This document shows positions 36,301-51,130 of a stretch of 64,000 bases of DNA, one piece after another. Position 1 is the first letter of the stretch. Every line of letters begins with the position of its first letter. The DNA is from Anastatus disparis (Eukaryota; Arthropoda; Insecta; Hymenoptera; Eupelmidae). The stretch spans positions 8,618,001 to 8,682,000 of the forward strand of contig JAFFSR010000251.1 in NCBI GenBank assembly GCA_017163975.1, in the 5' to 3' direction. The notes below the pieces were generated by a model that saw only the letters and a program-made list of their open reading frames with translations, made no database searches and had not been told where the DNA came from. Both the position numbers and the translations under genes were made by a program.

Positions 36301-38840
36301 TTTTTATTCTTCCGCGACGTAATATTTTTGTTGATTGGCTTCATTTAGTCTCTTGAATTGTTTTTTCGGTCTATAAATTAATCGGACCCTAAATGTGTAT
36401 TTATTTATTATTAATTTTTATTGAAGGCAGTGATTTATTCTTAAATTATTAAAAAAAAGTTGAGTGTTTTAGTATTTTTATAAATTGTATATTATTAAGT
36501 CAAAGACAATAATTTTTAATAGAAAAGTATTCCAAAAAGAAAAAGAATTTTGTAAGAGATCATATCTCTTGCGAGAAATTTGTATAGAATCGAATTTATC
36601 AATTAATTAATCTTTCATCGTGATAAAAACTTTGCGCAGCTTCATAGCTACAATTTTGATCCAAATACTGTATCAGTATTCTCATTTTTGATGGTTCTTT
36701 TTTTTCTAAGCGTAAGTACTTTTCGCGTTTATTACAGCGATGAATTTTATAATCATCCATTTTATATGTTTTTACAAGGCATTTACACGATTATTTTTAT
36801 TAAGGTAAAAATATTGATAATGTTAGAGTAATTTGGCTAATGCAATATTTGACGAGAGATATTGGATCAAAAAATTTCGTATGATTATTATAAGAAAATT
36901 TTTTAATATTAAATTCTGATAGCTTTGAATGATCCAGTAAGAACACTTTTTTAGTAAAAATTAAGGGTACTTCATCATCTGTGATTAAATTTACGAATTA
37001 TTTTCGATCCAGTGCTCTTTTTAGAAGAATTTTACTTAAATATTATATACAATTATTAAATTAAATACAATCTACTAATTATGACTATAATAAAGTTTTA
37101 TATTGATAAAATAATATTAAGATAAAAAGAAAGTTATTTATAATAATAGTCTGATGCTCACTGTCAACATTGTCACTGAATATTCATCTTGCAAATCCCC
37201 TTTTTAACTACTCAGCTTATCCATGGCTTGAAAGCATTATTGTATACAAATACCACAATCTCATTAACTAAATCATTTGTTACAAATTTATTTATAAATA
37301 ATTGATGATTGACACATAATAATAGAAGCTAATTGCTAATCTAAACCACCGATTAGCGTCAACGGTTCATTCATTTCGTGTAAGTCCGTCATTTACAAAA
37401 GCATGTTCATGAAAATTAAAATTCATTAATGAGCAACAAATGTTATATTCATAATATTCAAATTGTATATAAGGCAAAGGCCCGGAGCAAGCCGGTACAA
37501 CCACATAACTAAAGAGAAAATGAATTAGATTTTTACAAATTATGTAAACAGTGGTAAACACTGTGTGTAAAGTTAAAGAAAACGCAACTCCAATCACTAC
37601 TCGTTATTTAAATATTAACTGGCAACCGAGTAGAGATAAAAGTCTTAATTCAAATGCAAAGCGTATCATTAGAAAAGCATGATATTTTTAAATTTTTTTT
37701 TAATTAACTTGTGATGTTTCCATGAAATCATTAATTTTCAATTTTTAAAACAGCAAATATCCTTGCTTAAGCATATTTTTTCATATTTTTATATGTATTT
37801 TATTATATTATTTATTATTTGTTAATTTGTTAAGTGTATAAAGTATACATTAATCTAATTTTCATTAACGAATCTATAAATTTAATCAATCCATCAATTC
37901 ATCATTAATTATATAATCGATATTTATAAAAAAAAATTCTTAAAATTACTTTATGCGATTTTTTACTTTATTTTCTTAAAAAACGATTTTTCAAAGTTGA
38001 TAATTTAATTAAATTATTTAATAAAGTAATTTTAAGAATTTAACATAAATAAAATATTTTTTTGAATATAAGACATAAGAAAATATGTTTAATATAGATT
38101 GATTTCAAAATTTTAGTATTTTTAAAAATCAAACTTCTATCAAATAATTTGTTTTAATTAATATTATAGTTAAGTAAATATTGAAATTTTTTTAATGAAT
38201 TATAATTTAATTCAAACTTTGAATATAAGTCTCTATAAAATTAATAATTTCACGATTTATATTCTATAAAATGTAAATTCCATGAAAATTTTATCAATTT
38301 TGATAAAAAAAAAAACTGATTTAAAGTTTATTACTTATAGAAATGTAGGTGAAACAATCAAAAATTAAAAAATATATTTAAATATTTAAATCAATTGATG
38401 CAGTGACCGATTATTTTTGGCTGGCTGTATTTTATTTAATTTGTGGTTGCTTGCATACATTCCTTATAATCGTGTTGTACCGGCTATCCGGCTAATTATC
38501 GGTCACAAGAAAAACAACTAAAAGATTAATAAATTTACTGTTTTATATTAAGTACGCTCTGCTTTAAAAAAAATTTGATAAATTAAAATAACTTCGTTAA
38601 AAAAAAGTTAAGCTTTTAATCGAGAATTGCCAGTGATTGGGGTTGTGCTTTTTTTGATTTTGCAATAGCTACGCTCCGGGTCTCGGCCAGTCGGTAAGGA
38701 CAAATGCGGACATGGACTACGCGGAACTGATTGGTCCTGGTGACTTGCCATCCATTGATGAAAACCTCAATCTCGATCAACTTGGTACCTTTGGCAACTT
38801 CTCGGAATTCATGCAGTCTTACAATGCCAAACCACAATAG
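33369..38840 (+). CDS. Stat: STAT transcription factor (Stat92E/STAT5-like)
   Basis: Latent cytoplasmic transcription factor of JAK/STAT signalling; once phosphorylated by JAK it dimerises through SH2-phosphotyrosine contacts and enters the nucleus. Coding exons: 33,369-33,496; 33,584-33,743; 33,835-34,328; 34,408-35,549; 35,621-35,776; 35,855-36,080; 38,669-38,840. All phases close, giving 825 residues. Order of domains: N-domain (about 1-120, starting [20 protein letters not shown]); coiled coil (about 130-320); DNA-binding domain (about 320-480, ending near [20 protein letters not shown]); linker; SH2 (about 575-690) with the phosphate-binding Arg626 in [11 protein letters not shown]. The activating tyrosine is Tyr702 in NGYVKPLLV, the STAT5/Stat92E-type site. 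Two other 3' endings are possible and are listed separately. The last intron is 2.6 kb and holds two inverted repeats. Confidence 0.93.
36081..36099 (+). CDS. Stat: STAT alternative C-terminus by retention past the exon-7 donor
   Basis: If the donor at 36,080/36,081 is not used, the frame adds the codons for S-V-P-W-M and stops at 36,097-36,099, giving a 774-residue protein. It would keep the SH2 domain and Tyr702 but lose the terminal acidic tail. Short STAT forms lacking the transactivation tail are known in mammals and Drosophila. Here the form is predicted only; any unspliced frame would also end somewhere, so expression evidence is needed. Confidence 0.3.
36211..36286 (+). CDS. Stat: STAT alternative last exon
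   Basis: A strong acceptor (a T-rich tract then CAG at 36,208-36,210) is followed by 25 codons in the phase left by the 36,080 donor: [20 protein letters not shown] and a short end, stop at 36,284. Joined to exon 7 it gives about 793 residues. The distal exon at 38,669 also begins with Ser-Tyr at this joint, so both exons continue the frame in parallel, as alternative terminal exons do. The tract is close to the upstream exon (130-bp intron), so use is plausible. This is inference from splice signals and frame. Confidence 0.5.
37934..38041. repeat. 108-bp inverted repeat in the last STAT intron
   Basis: A 21-bp perfect arm, beginning AAATTCTTAAAATTACTT at 37,934, is matched by its complement at 38,021-38,041. 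The loop is 66 bp and AT-rich. It is likely a small MITE or hairpin-forming remnant. No target duplication is evident. Confidence 0.5.
38403..38506. repeat. 104-bp inverted repeat in the last STAT intron
   Basis: The ends GTGACCGAT and ATCGGTCAC pair perfectly, and inner GGCTGGCTG-like sequence pairs imperfectly with CCGGCTATCCGGC. The block has more G and C than the surrounding intron, which suggests an inserted element. It ends about 160 bp upstream of the final coding exon. No duplication was resolved. Confidence 0.45.
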
Positions 38841-41030
38841 GTATGTTCAAATTCTACACATCTGCCGTTATATTGGATGATGAAAAATAACGGAAGACGA
38901 AGAAATGAAAATAAAATGAATTGTCTTCAAACTGTGAAGAAAGTCGTCCTTGTTCAGATTTTTGTCGACATTGTTTTTACCTTGGGGACTTGAAAATTTT
39001 ACTGCAGAGTTTTCTGAATAATAATTTTTATTGCGATTTTTATGTTTGTTAAATAATATGTTTCAGCAAGATGAAAACTTTATAAATACATTTAATATAA
39101 TATATAATTTTAAAAATAATAATATTCTAAAACTCATCTAGAATGAAATTTTTAATCCTCTTAAAAATGAAGTTAAGAATATATTTTTAAAATAATGTAT
39201 ATACATATGTTTATATAATATAGATTGTTTCAGCGTGATAGAAGACGATTGAATTAAAGTAAATTATTTATTATGTAGGTTGTCAATTATTTTTCTGAAC
39301 GATTCTCAATAGAATTTTCGAGTTCCCATTAAAAAAAACCTTAAACTCAGAAGGCATTATTTATTACCGTAGTGTGTTGAGTAACGTGCAATATATTGTT
39401 TGAGGTTTGCTTGGAAAATGATTTTTTTTCTTAGTTTATATTACAGCAGCGAAATAGAATATGAAAGTAGTGGTTTTTATTTGAATTTAGTTGACAAGAG
39501 TTTAGACTTTCTTTTTATTAATAATGTGATCTATTTTTAGTATGTCGACGTAACTGTTGTAATATTTTTTAGTTCTTTTTTTGCTTATTCGCGCCTACTA
39601 GCAACGTTACTTATTGCACGTATATAGGTTCGATAAAAAGTACTTTGATAGTTGTATATGTTTTACATATAAAAAATAGCAGCGTAAAAAGCTAATGTAA
39701 ACAAAATAAAAATTGCATTTGTTAATACGTTTCAAACATATTCAGAATCAATGTTTCATGGCCATTTATTGTACTTTGATTTATCTTTTGATGGTATTAA
39801 ACAGTATGATGATGACCATAAAAATAACTCATATTGTATTATATATACTTGATATGAAAAATAAAATATATACTACTATAAATGTTTAAAGTGTTGAACG
39901 TTAATGCAAATCGTGTTTTAAAAGATTTAAAGAAGAGTTAATTTTATGTTTTTGATGAATATATAATTAAATCGATAAAGTGGCGAAAATCCATCCAAGA
40001 AAAAAAAAATATTGTCTATTAATTATACAATGAAATTGAAGGTATTTTCATAACGTGCTTTATGAAGTGACAGGCCATTTGTGGTTCTCCCTTCAGTGCA
40101 GGATTAGGTAGCGTATAAAAATATAAAATCTTTGTATTTACGATTGCGCCATTTTTAGAGCCTGTTGGTAATGATAAATTAAAAAAGAAAGCTAGCGTTG
40201 GTTGTGCATTTAAAAAAAAGAAAAAAGACGATAAAGAGAGGTATATAGGTTTACTCCGTTAGTGTAGAATAAAGATCCGAATTGTTATTATTTATGTATA
40301 AATCAATTGATAACTATGAAGAATTTATGAAAAAGCACATTAACGAGGGTGGCCTTAGTATTCGCGAGCGTGTCACATAAAATCAGCGCGAGACTTTATA
40401 CGTATTTTCTGAGAAAGTTTTTTAATCATAAACACAACTAATTTTACACTATTTATTTATAAATTAATACATATTTATATTTATATAGATATATATTAAT
40501 TTATTCACGTATACGCGAGCAAAGGTAAGCAAAGTTTTTTTCTTTTTTAGGTAATTTTTCAGCGCTTTGAACTTTTTAATATTAAACAAAAAAATAAAGA
40601 ATCTATCGAGCCCTTGTAAGGCTGTACATTAAATAATAAGATTAGCCATCACGTGGAATTTTGTTGTATAAGTATAAATAAAAATAAATATAATATACTG
40701 CGCACGTCGTATTCGTTTAGGTTTAATGCTATTATGATGTATAAAAAATGCATTAATACAAATTTGAATATTAAAAAGAAAGAACCGTTTTTTCTTCTGT
40801 GTTTAGAGCATTATTATAATATTGTCTATTAATCTTCTTTTATCTAAGATTAGAGTTTATTTTATTACGAAAGGAAATTTTGTGATTCGTATTAACTATA
40901 ATTACAAAACTCTGTTCTGTCTATTGAATTATTTGCTCTATGTAGAAAAAAAAATATGTATTGTATGATTCATGCACGAATTGTATGTTCGAATAATAAA
41001 TAATGAATAGAGACCATCAATTCGATTTTT
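38841..41030 (+). other. Stat: STAT 3' untranslated region (probable)
   Basis: AT-rich sequence after the STAT stop, with no ORF. AATAAA signals occur, for example at 40,268-40,273 and 40,995-41,000. The latter is the last before the converging SAXO-like gene and would give an approximately 2.2-kb UTR. The stop codon TAG is followed at once by GTATGT, a possible splice donor, so part of this region may be a 3'-UTR intron. The boundaries are inferred. Confidence 0.4.
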
Positions 41031-41418
41031 TAAATTATTTTTTTTATTACCCTTAATAACTTGACTTTTATTATTTTATAAAAATATAATTGTAAATGAA
41101 TTATCAAAAATATTTTTTTGGCACAAGATACACAACACAATTTTGCTTTTTTTTTTTGTATTATATAAAATTTAATATCTTAAAGACACATTATTTAGTA
41201 AAATCATGTAAAAATTTGTTTCGATTTTCAATATACTATAAAATTTAATATCTTAAATAAAAGAAAAATATTATTTTATTTCCGTATCTTAAATTTTGAT
41301 AAGATTATGAACATGCAAAAGAATAAATTGAGGACAAGATAAACCGTCTTAGTGTTATCTTCAAGCTAGGTACATTTGTTCTTAAAAAACAAATTTAATG
41401 ATATTCTTGTTAAAATAA

Positions 41419-44400
41419 TCAGTTATCACCCCGGTCTTTGTTCGAGCACTCGTCAGTTTCATCGGTACATTCTTCAATATAGTAACCAGGTGCTGGAAAA
41501 CTCATGTGACAAACTGTGGTAGTTGCCATTTTATCTTTTGGCGGACAATAATCCTTTTGACGCGCCCATGGCATATCATCTTTTGGACCAATTTGCCATT
41601 GCGGAAAAGATAATTTATTTACTGTGACATCTTCAACTTTTTGTTCAGGCCTATATAATTAATGATTTATTCAAATTTATATATTTTTTTTAATATTTCG
41701 AAATATTAATACACATTAATGTAATCATTATTTTTAAATTATTTCTACAATGTTTATATTGAAATGAAATGAATATTTTTAAAAAATGTTACACACTTGC
41801 AATATGTTAATTTTGGTCTATAATTTGGTGCTTGTTCAACGTAACCAGGTTTTACAAACGATAAAGCCGTCGTTGTTTTATCTTCGATAGGTTGATCAGC
41901 GGTACGTATGTGATTACAAGGCATAATCATATCAGGTCGCCTTGCTATTTTCGGTGTATACGATAATTGATTTGTTGTTACGTTACTAGTAAAACCATGA
42001 TCGCCTAAAATTTTTCGACTTCGTGGTATGATTAATTTTCGCTTTTCACCTTTGACTGGCAAAAAACTTAACTAAAATTTTAAAAAAATTAAAGTTAAAA
42101 TTATAATTTTTAAAATAAGAAATATATATTAATTATAAATAATGGTTTTATATTTACTTTATTTGTGGTATCGCATAACATCTTTTGTTCAGAAAATGTA
42201 ATATTTCCACAGGGTAGTATTGGAGTAACTAAATCTGTGCGAACGGGTAAAAAGCTCTCTTTGTATATGGTACTTTTAATGAATTTCTCATCACTTGTAA
42301 ATACGCATGCATCTTTTGGCCGTATCGGTAATTCTCTTTTTGCCTTATTTTCAAAATAACTTTTTTTATACGTTGTGTCGCCAGGTATGGGGACGTCTGG
42401 GCGCCTAAAATATAATAAATACAAAACAATTTCTTAAGGAGATGTAAAACGGATACTACACCTGTTCTCTTAAATATTGACAATCTTCTTATTTTATTGT
42501 AAAATTTTAAGAAAAGAAATGCATTAGCTTGTAGTATTTACTACGAAAATTATTTAGTTAAATTTTCAAATAAATTCATTCATTAGTTTTTCAGAACATT
42601 AGGTTTTTTGTACAAAATCTAAAAATTCTAACATATCATATTGAAACCCAATATTCCGAGAAAGTAATGAATGAATTTATTTGAAAATTTAACTGAATAA
42701 TCTTCGTGGCAATTAGTATAATCTAAAGCATTTCTTTTCCTCAAGTTTTGCAATAAAACGAAAAAATAGGTCAGATTCATGAGTACAGGTATAGTGCCCG
42801 TTTTACATCCCCTTAAAAAACAAAATTATTTTATTTTTAAATTTTTTGTGCAAAATTCTAACGCAATCAAATATATTTTGCGGTGTTTCAAAAAAAGTTA
42901 AAATCAATCTTTAAAATGAATTCAATTTGATAAAAACTTATTTTGTTGTTTTTCCGAGTGTCCGGAACTCTTAAGAACGTTCTTTCAAAGGTTATTTTAT
43001 ACACGATTTTTTTAACGCTGTTATATTAATAAGGGCCTTTAAGAGAAGTATCCATGGAAAAATTTTAAATAGAATTAGCTAGTACCACACTTTATCGATT
43101 TATTTATGAATTTAACCTTTTTTATTTTAAACAAATTGATTATTGCAATGCATTGGCTAATTGTATTTAAAATTTTCCGTGAACACTTATTGAAGTTTTC
43201 TTGTCAAAAAAATAAGCTTTGTTTTATAAAGTTCCAACAAAACAAAAAATTTTGAGAAAAAATTGTTTTTTTATATTAACTATAGAAAACTAATTGGAGA
43301 GCTGGATTAATTTATTCAAGTTTTTCATTCTTTTGAAGTTTATCTTTCGTTCATGTTGTTTCTAAAATTAATATTATAACAATGTTTAAAAAATTATTCA
43401 TACATTTAACCCTTTTGAGTGAGAGAACATCTTTAAAACCGCAAGAAAAATATATATAATTTGTGCTTATTAACAACCTAATAATATCGATTCTATATAG
43501 TTAATTTATTTATTTTTTTTTTATTTGAAGTTAATTCATTAAATATTCTTTTTATTTCATTAATAATATAATGAGTCACATTTTTATAAGAACTTATATA
43601 AAATTTAAATTTCTCTAATTCTTTCTTTTTAATTTAGTTGACGATTTCGATTAAAAATTATACTATCGTTTATTATACTCATTACAAAGTATTCTATTTT
43701 TTTAAGCCGACTTTCTTCAACCATTTCACAGTAGTTTTGGTGTTCTTTTTTTATTTAAAATAAAGGATTTTCATAAAAGTTTTAAAAATTTGTGTTCATT
43801 GAACAAATTTAAAAAAATTAAAGAAATTTAAAAATTCATAGGCTTTTTTGAACAAAAATAACATTTATGTTTATTACTTACAAGGAGAGTGCATTGCACT
43901 TAGCTCTCGGTTTTTCTTCTAACTTTAGGAAATTTTTTCTTATAAAAATGTAATGAATTCATGACATTGATAAAATCATGAAATAAGCCGTGACCATTCG
44001 GTCCAACGCTCAATTTTTTCAAAGTTATCAGTAACTTGGTCTGGATTTTCGATATTTTTTATAAATTTGGATCTATTTTATAGTTATTCTAGAAGCTCTT
44101 TGAACCAATTTTTTTTTAATCGAAAGGTTCCAATTACAACTTCAATATGTAATTAGTAAAAAATTTCTAAAAAAAAGATTTTAACGTTAAGACAAACTCC
44201 TCATAACTGAAAAAATTAAGGGTTGAACCGAATGAACGCGACTTATTTCATGATTTTATGTAAGAAAATATGTTCCTAATTTGAAAGCAAATCCGATATT
44301 CAAATGAAATGAATGCACTCTCCTTGTTAGCAATAAAAATAATTTTTTTATTGATAAAATATAAAATTTTTAATTTTATTGAGAATTGAAATCAATAAAA

Positions 44401-45721
44401 AAAATGCCACGTCAACAATGGAACAAAAGATATTTAAAAAATTACTGAAATTGCTCTAATTAGAACGCTAGAGTAAATCGCTGGTAATTTCTATTAAATA
44501 ATAAAATATAATTAAAATTACAATCATGGGAACTAATTGTGAACATTTTTTATAAAAATTTCTAAGAGAAAGAAAAATTTTGTCTTTTTTGCAGAGCTCC
44601 AATTATATACAGCTTTAAACGCCGAAGCTATACCTTAAAATTTTATGAAAAAAATCTTAAACACAATTTGGACTTGTATTTGTAAAAAAAAGTTAGTAAA
44701 TTTATTAATATTGCATCAATAAAAATAAACTATTTAAAATAATACCTATAAACTGGTTTCATAGCCCATGGATAATTTTCTTTTTTACCAATTTGATAAG
44801 GTAGGTAACTTAATTTTTGTGTTGTTTCTTTAGGTAAAGGTACTTTTGGTGGGCAATACTTTAATTTTGGTCTATAACTCTCAACGGGTTCAACATGTCC
44901 AGGATTAATATAAGATAAAAAAGTCGTCGTTTGGCCTTCAAAAGCACTTTGACTTGTTCTTATATGATTACAAGGTGCTATAGGTTCAACTCTTGGAGCA
45001 ATTTTGGGAACATAAGATTGCCGTATTGTTGTTGTATTTTCCATACGTCCTCCTTGAAAGCGTAATCTTTACAAAATTCATAAAGATTTTTTAAATTAAA
45101 ATTTATTTGCTTTTTTGGTTAGCTATTTTTATTATTTTCTGATTTATATAAAAAAAAACTGTAATATCAGATATTTTTAATAAATTAGAAAAAAATGTTT
45201 CACGGTAAGTAAACAAAATTTATATTTTAATATTATTCAATATTTTTAAAAATTACAATTAAAACAACAAAAAAGATGAGAAAGTTTTAATGAACCTGTC
45301 TCGAGGCGAGATAGCCTTTGCTCTGTGTATTCCCCATACTGGTTTAAAACTCAATTTATTAGTTGTATCATTTGCAAATTTACCACTGGTCATGCAAATA
45401 CTATGACTAGGTAAAATTGGTTTTGGTGGTCTTTCAATGACTGGTTTGTCAGTATAATATGATTTAAGATACGTGGTAGTTGCATCTATGTGATGTTTTG
45501 GAGGACAATAAACGCGTTTTGGTGCAAATGATGGTGCTCGCGGCGGTTGAACATATTTTCTTGAACACTAAGAAAACGAAAAAATATCTTTTATGCATTT
45601 ATTAAAAGGTTTAAATAAACACAAAATTTAAAAAAAAGTAACGCATTACTTTTTTGCTTCCAGAACGGTTTTCTTGGTTACTTAAAAATTTATTTTCTTG
45701 CGAAATTTCAACAACTTCCAT
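41419..45721 (-). CDS. SAXO-like stabilizer of axonemal microtubules
   Basis: Resembles the SAXO/FAM154 family of ciliary and flagellar microtubule proteins, which carry repeated Mn modules. Six minus-strand exons join in frame: 45,721-45,650; 45,567-45,296; 45,066-44,746; 42,404-42,158; 42,071-41,797; 41,650-41,419, giving 472 residues. Repeated short blocks occur: TTTxLSxxxPGxVE, YRPKLxYC, YCPPK, and NKLSF or QKLSY. Two long units are near duplicates: one starts at CNHIRTSQSAFEGQTTTFLS (exon 3) and the other at CNHIRTADQPIEDKTTTALS (exon 5). The start is the first ATG (MEVVEISQEN), directly followed by a normal donor. The 2.3-kb intron 3 holds two foldback elements. The convergent STAT 3' end lies about 400 bp away. 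The family call is from memory of motif style; SAXO1 and SAXO2 cannot be told apart here. Confidence 0.72.
42438..42812. mobile_element. 375-bp foldback element flanked by TTAA, in a SAXO intron
   Basis: The arms (about 165 bp each) are imperfect reverse complements. The left end is GGAGATGTAAAACGG and the right end the complement of GGGGATGTAAAACGG. A long inner match, TTAAATTTTCAAATAAATTC at 42,554-42,573, pairs with its complement near 42,676. TTAA lies directly outside both ends (42,434-42,437 and 42,813-42,816). Structure and size resemble the element at 13,068, but the terminal sequences differ after GGAG. No ORF. Confidence 0.7.
43881..44326. mobile_element. 446-bp inverted-repeat element flanked by TTA
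   Basis: The ends CAAGGAGAGTGCATT and AATGCACTCTCCTTG are perfect complements. Further pairing links AAAATCATGAAATAAG near 43,972 with its complement near 44,246. TTA is found directly outside both ends (43,878-43,880 and 44,327-44,329). Three-bp TWA duplications are typical of PIF/Harbinger elements, but the terminus is not diagnostic. It lies in the same SAXO intron as the 42,438 element. Confidence 0.65.
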
Positions 45722-45835
45722 ATTATTCAACCAAACAAAAAATGTAAATAATATAAATAACTTAAAAAAAAAAATAATGAACTTCAGATGTAAAAATATT
45801 GGTTATTTGTTACTCAAAATTATATAAATGATACT

Positions 45836-45856
45836 ATATATATATATATATATATA
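45836..45856. repeat. TA microsatellite
   Basis: A run of alternating T and A about 20 bp long lies roughly 115 bp upstream of the SAXO-like start codon, on its promoter side. It is simple sequence; no function is implied. Confidence 0.8.
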
Positions 45857-46755
45857 CGTGAGTATCAAAACATTTGATTAGTGACAGTTTGCTTGCAACA
45901 TCAGATAAAAAAAGTTGTTTTCAATTATTGTATCAAACCAATATATTGTGTGTATATATATATTTTTATTTTTTTAACATATTTTTATATTCATCAATCA
46001 ATAAAAGAAGCCAAATCAGACGATTTAACGATATTTACAATACCAAACATATAAGCATGTAGCAATTTATAGGCGAAATCTTTACAGAAAAAAAAAATCA
46101 CCGACTAACATTTGACGGGATTTTCGAATTATTATGAAACAGATCTAAAACCATTCCTTTTTCTCCTATAAATGTACAATTCTCATACTTTACAAGTTTT
46201 CACATTCTCGTTCCTTGTACTTCGCAAGGCACCCAAAATTAATGTCAAAAATATATGGAATGCACAATAAAGAATTAGATTTTTTTATACATATAGGTAG
46301 ATCACCAGATTGGCACGTAGTCTATAAAACTCTCTTTCGTTGCTTATTCTATTCATCATTTTCTAACGTTCATGTAATTAGATTAGCGCACAGTTTAAAA
46401 TTCTCATTCTATCTTATAATTATTTCCTTATAATAAGCGTATTTAAGAAGACTGATTTAAAATAAAAATATTTACTGTTTGTGTATTCATAAATGAATAT
46501 TTGTGGCTTCACTAATGTAATTTTTTTTTCTCAAATAAAATGCTTAATATATAATATAAATTAAATCAAAACAATACAGAGCTTCAAATTAATATACAAA
46601 ACAAATCTAGACCTTAAAATTACATGAAAATGAAAAATACAATATAAAAGACAGCAGATTATCCTTCACACTATGACACTAATTCGGGCACTTGAAAAAG
46701 GGAGAGAACAATAGAGAGAATCCAAGAAATCAAATCATAGATTGTATCAGACTGA

Positions 46756-49469
<2,714 letters not shown>

Positions 49470-51130
49470 CACAGCCAAGGTCCTCTCAAAATTTGGCTTA
49501 TGTTTCCAAATTAAAAAGTAATTTTTTAAAAGTTTATGACCTAGTTATTTCAACTTGTCATAAAATAATCATATTAAGTTGAATATCTTGTACCTGAAAA
49601 TAATAAAATTAAAAAACTAAAACCATTGTATACATAGGTGTTATGCAAACAAACGTATAGTTACTATTTATTTAAAATGTCTAGTTAATTTTTATAATTT
49701 ATTCTAATTTATTCTATGTGCATTTATATACATATATACACAATGAATGAAAATACCGTACACAATGAATAAGTCTGTATTTCTTTATAATATACTAAAA
49801 ATAATCTCAAAATATCAAAAAATCAAGTAAGTAAATGTACAACTTCATTTAACAGAATAACTTGCATCATCTATTGAACCAATAAAACATTGAACTTCAA
49901 GCCATTCTTATAACTTTATATCATTGTTGATTTTACACTTGAAATTTTATTTACACGCTCTAAATATTAAATTTCTAACAAGATTTAAAAAAATGATATG
50001 ATCTTTGTTACAATTTTGTAAAGGTTAACACAATTAAAAATGGATAAGCACTTTGTTTCAGAAAGAACATTGTAGAATAAAAATAAAATGACTAATAAGT
50101 GGATATTGTAATATAATATCATCAGCATTGCTCATATATGTTGTTACTTAACTAGTTTTGAATTAATATGAGCAGCCTTATGCACATCAGTGATATAATC
50201 ACTGCATAGTCAACTAAAAAATTTTCTATGCCTTAAACACCTGTTTTTATAGGTATGTGCATGAAAAAGAAATTATTACATAGATAAAAATGATGAAAAA
50301 TCATAATCCAAAGGAACTATTGCTCTCGCGATATATTCATAAACTGAATATAAATAACGATATTTTTTTACACTTTTTTAATTTATCGATCATTATGAAA
50401 AAAATATTTTAATTTTAAAATATTCTAAGAAAAAACTTACCCCTATCTATATAGCATTTCTCTCATATGTATCCACCTGTCAGTGACGCACGCGAAACTT
50501 TGTTGTTGAAGGCGGCGTATTTACGTAGGTGTTAAGGGATAACATGTGGATTACGCATATACAAAAAAAGGTCTTTTTACTTTATAATAAAATAAAATAA
50601 TCTGTCATCTCGAGATACGTATATTCGACGCCAACATAAAGATCACCACTCATCACAACGACATTCGCGCACTCTTCTTCTACCCCAATAGGCATATATA
50701 ATATCAAAAAGATCCAAAACTTAAAAGATTGTATCAACACTAGATATTAGCCAATCATCTGTAAATAATATAGAAAATTTAATTATTATATTTTGCTTGC
50801 ATTTCTTCTTTTCATGTTTAACTATTAGCTTTTAATCGTGTAGTAGTACTTTATAACATACGTTTTTAGAAGAAATTACTACAAACCGTCATCTCAATTA
50901 ACCAGCAGCAGACAATATCAGCTGATTACACGCTTTTTCCACGACAACCATTTTATATTTTTAATAATACGTAAGCGCTCTCTTTCGGTTGTTTTACGGT
51001 GTACGGCGCTACTTTCGAAAAAAACTACGCCTCTTGGCTTTTCTGTTGCTTCTGCTTTCTTTTTTTATTTTTATTATTTTCGTTTGCGTGGTCGGTGATC
51101 TCTTAAGAAATCGTGGTGTCAATTGTTACC
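49470..51130 (-). promoter_or_regulatory. PI4KII: PI4KII 5' untranslated region and promoter
   Basis: The start exon probably begins at 49,593, after an acceptor TTTTCAG on the minus strand. An upstream non-coding exon ends at 50,441 with the donor GGG|GTAAGT. The intron between them (49,594-50,440) is AT-rich and has no other gene. GC-raised sequence follows at about 50,440-50,720 and again at 50,880-51,130, giving one or two candidate promoters. No core motif was pinned down. Confidence 0.45.

Noticed and set aside
42165..42359. 64-codon ORF antisense to SAXO exon 4
   Set aside because: Shadow of a well-phased coding exon.
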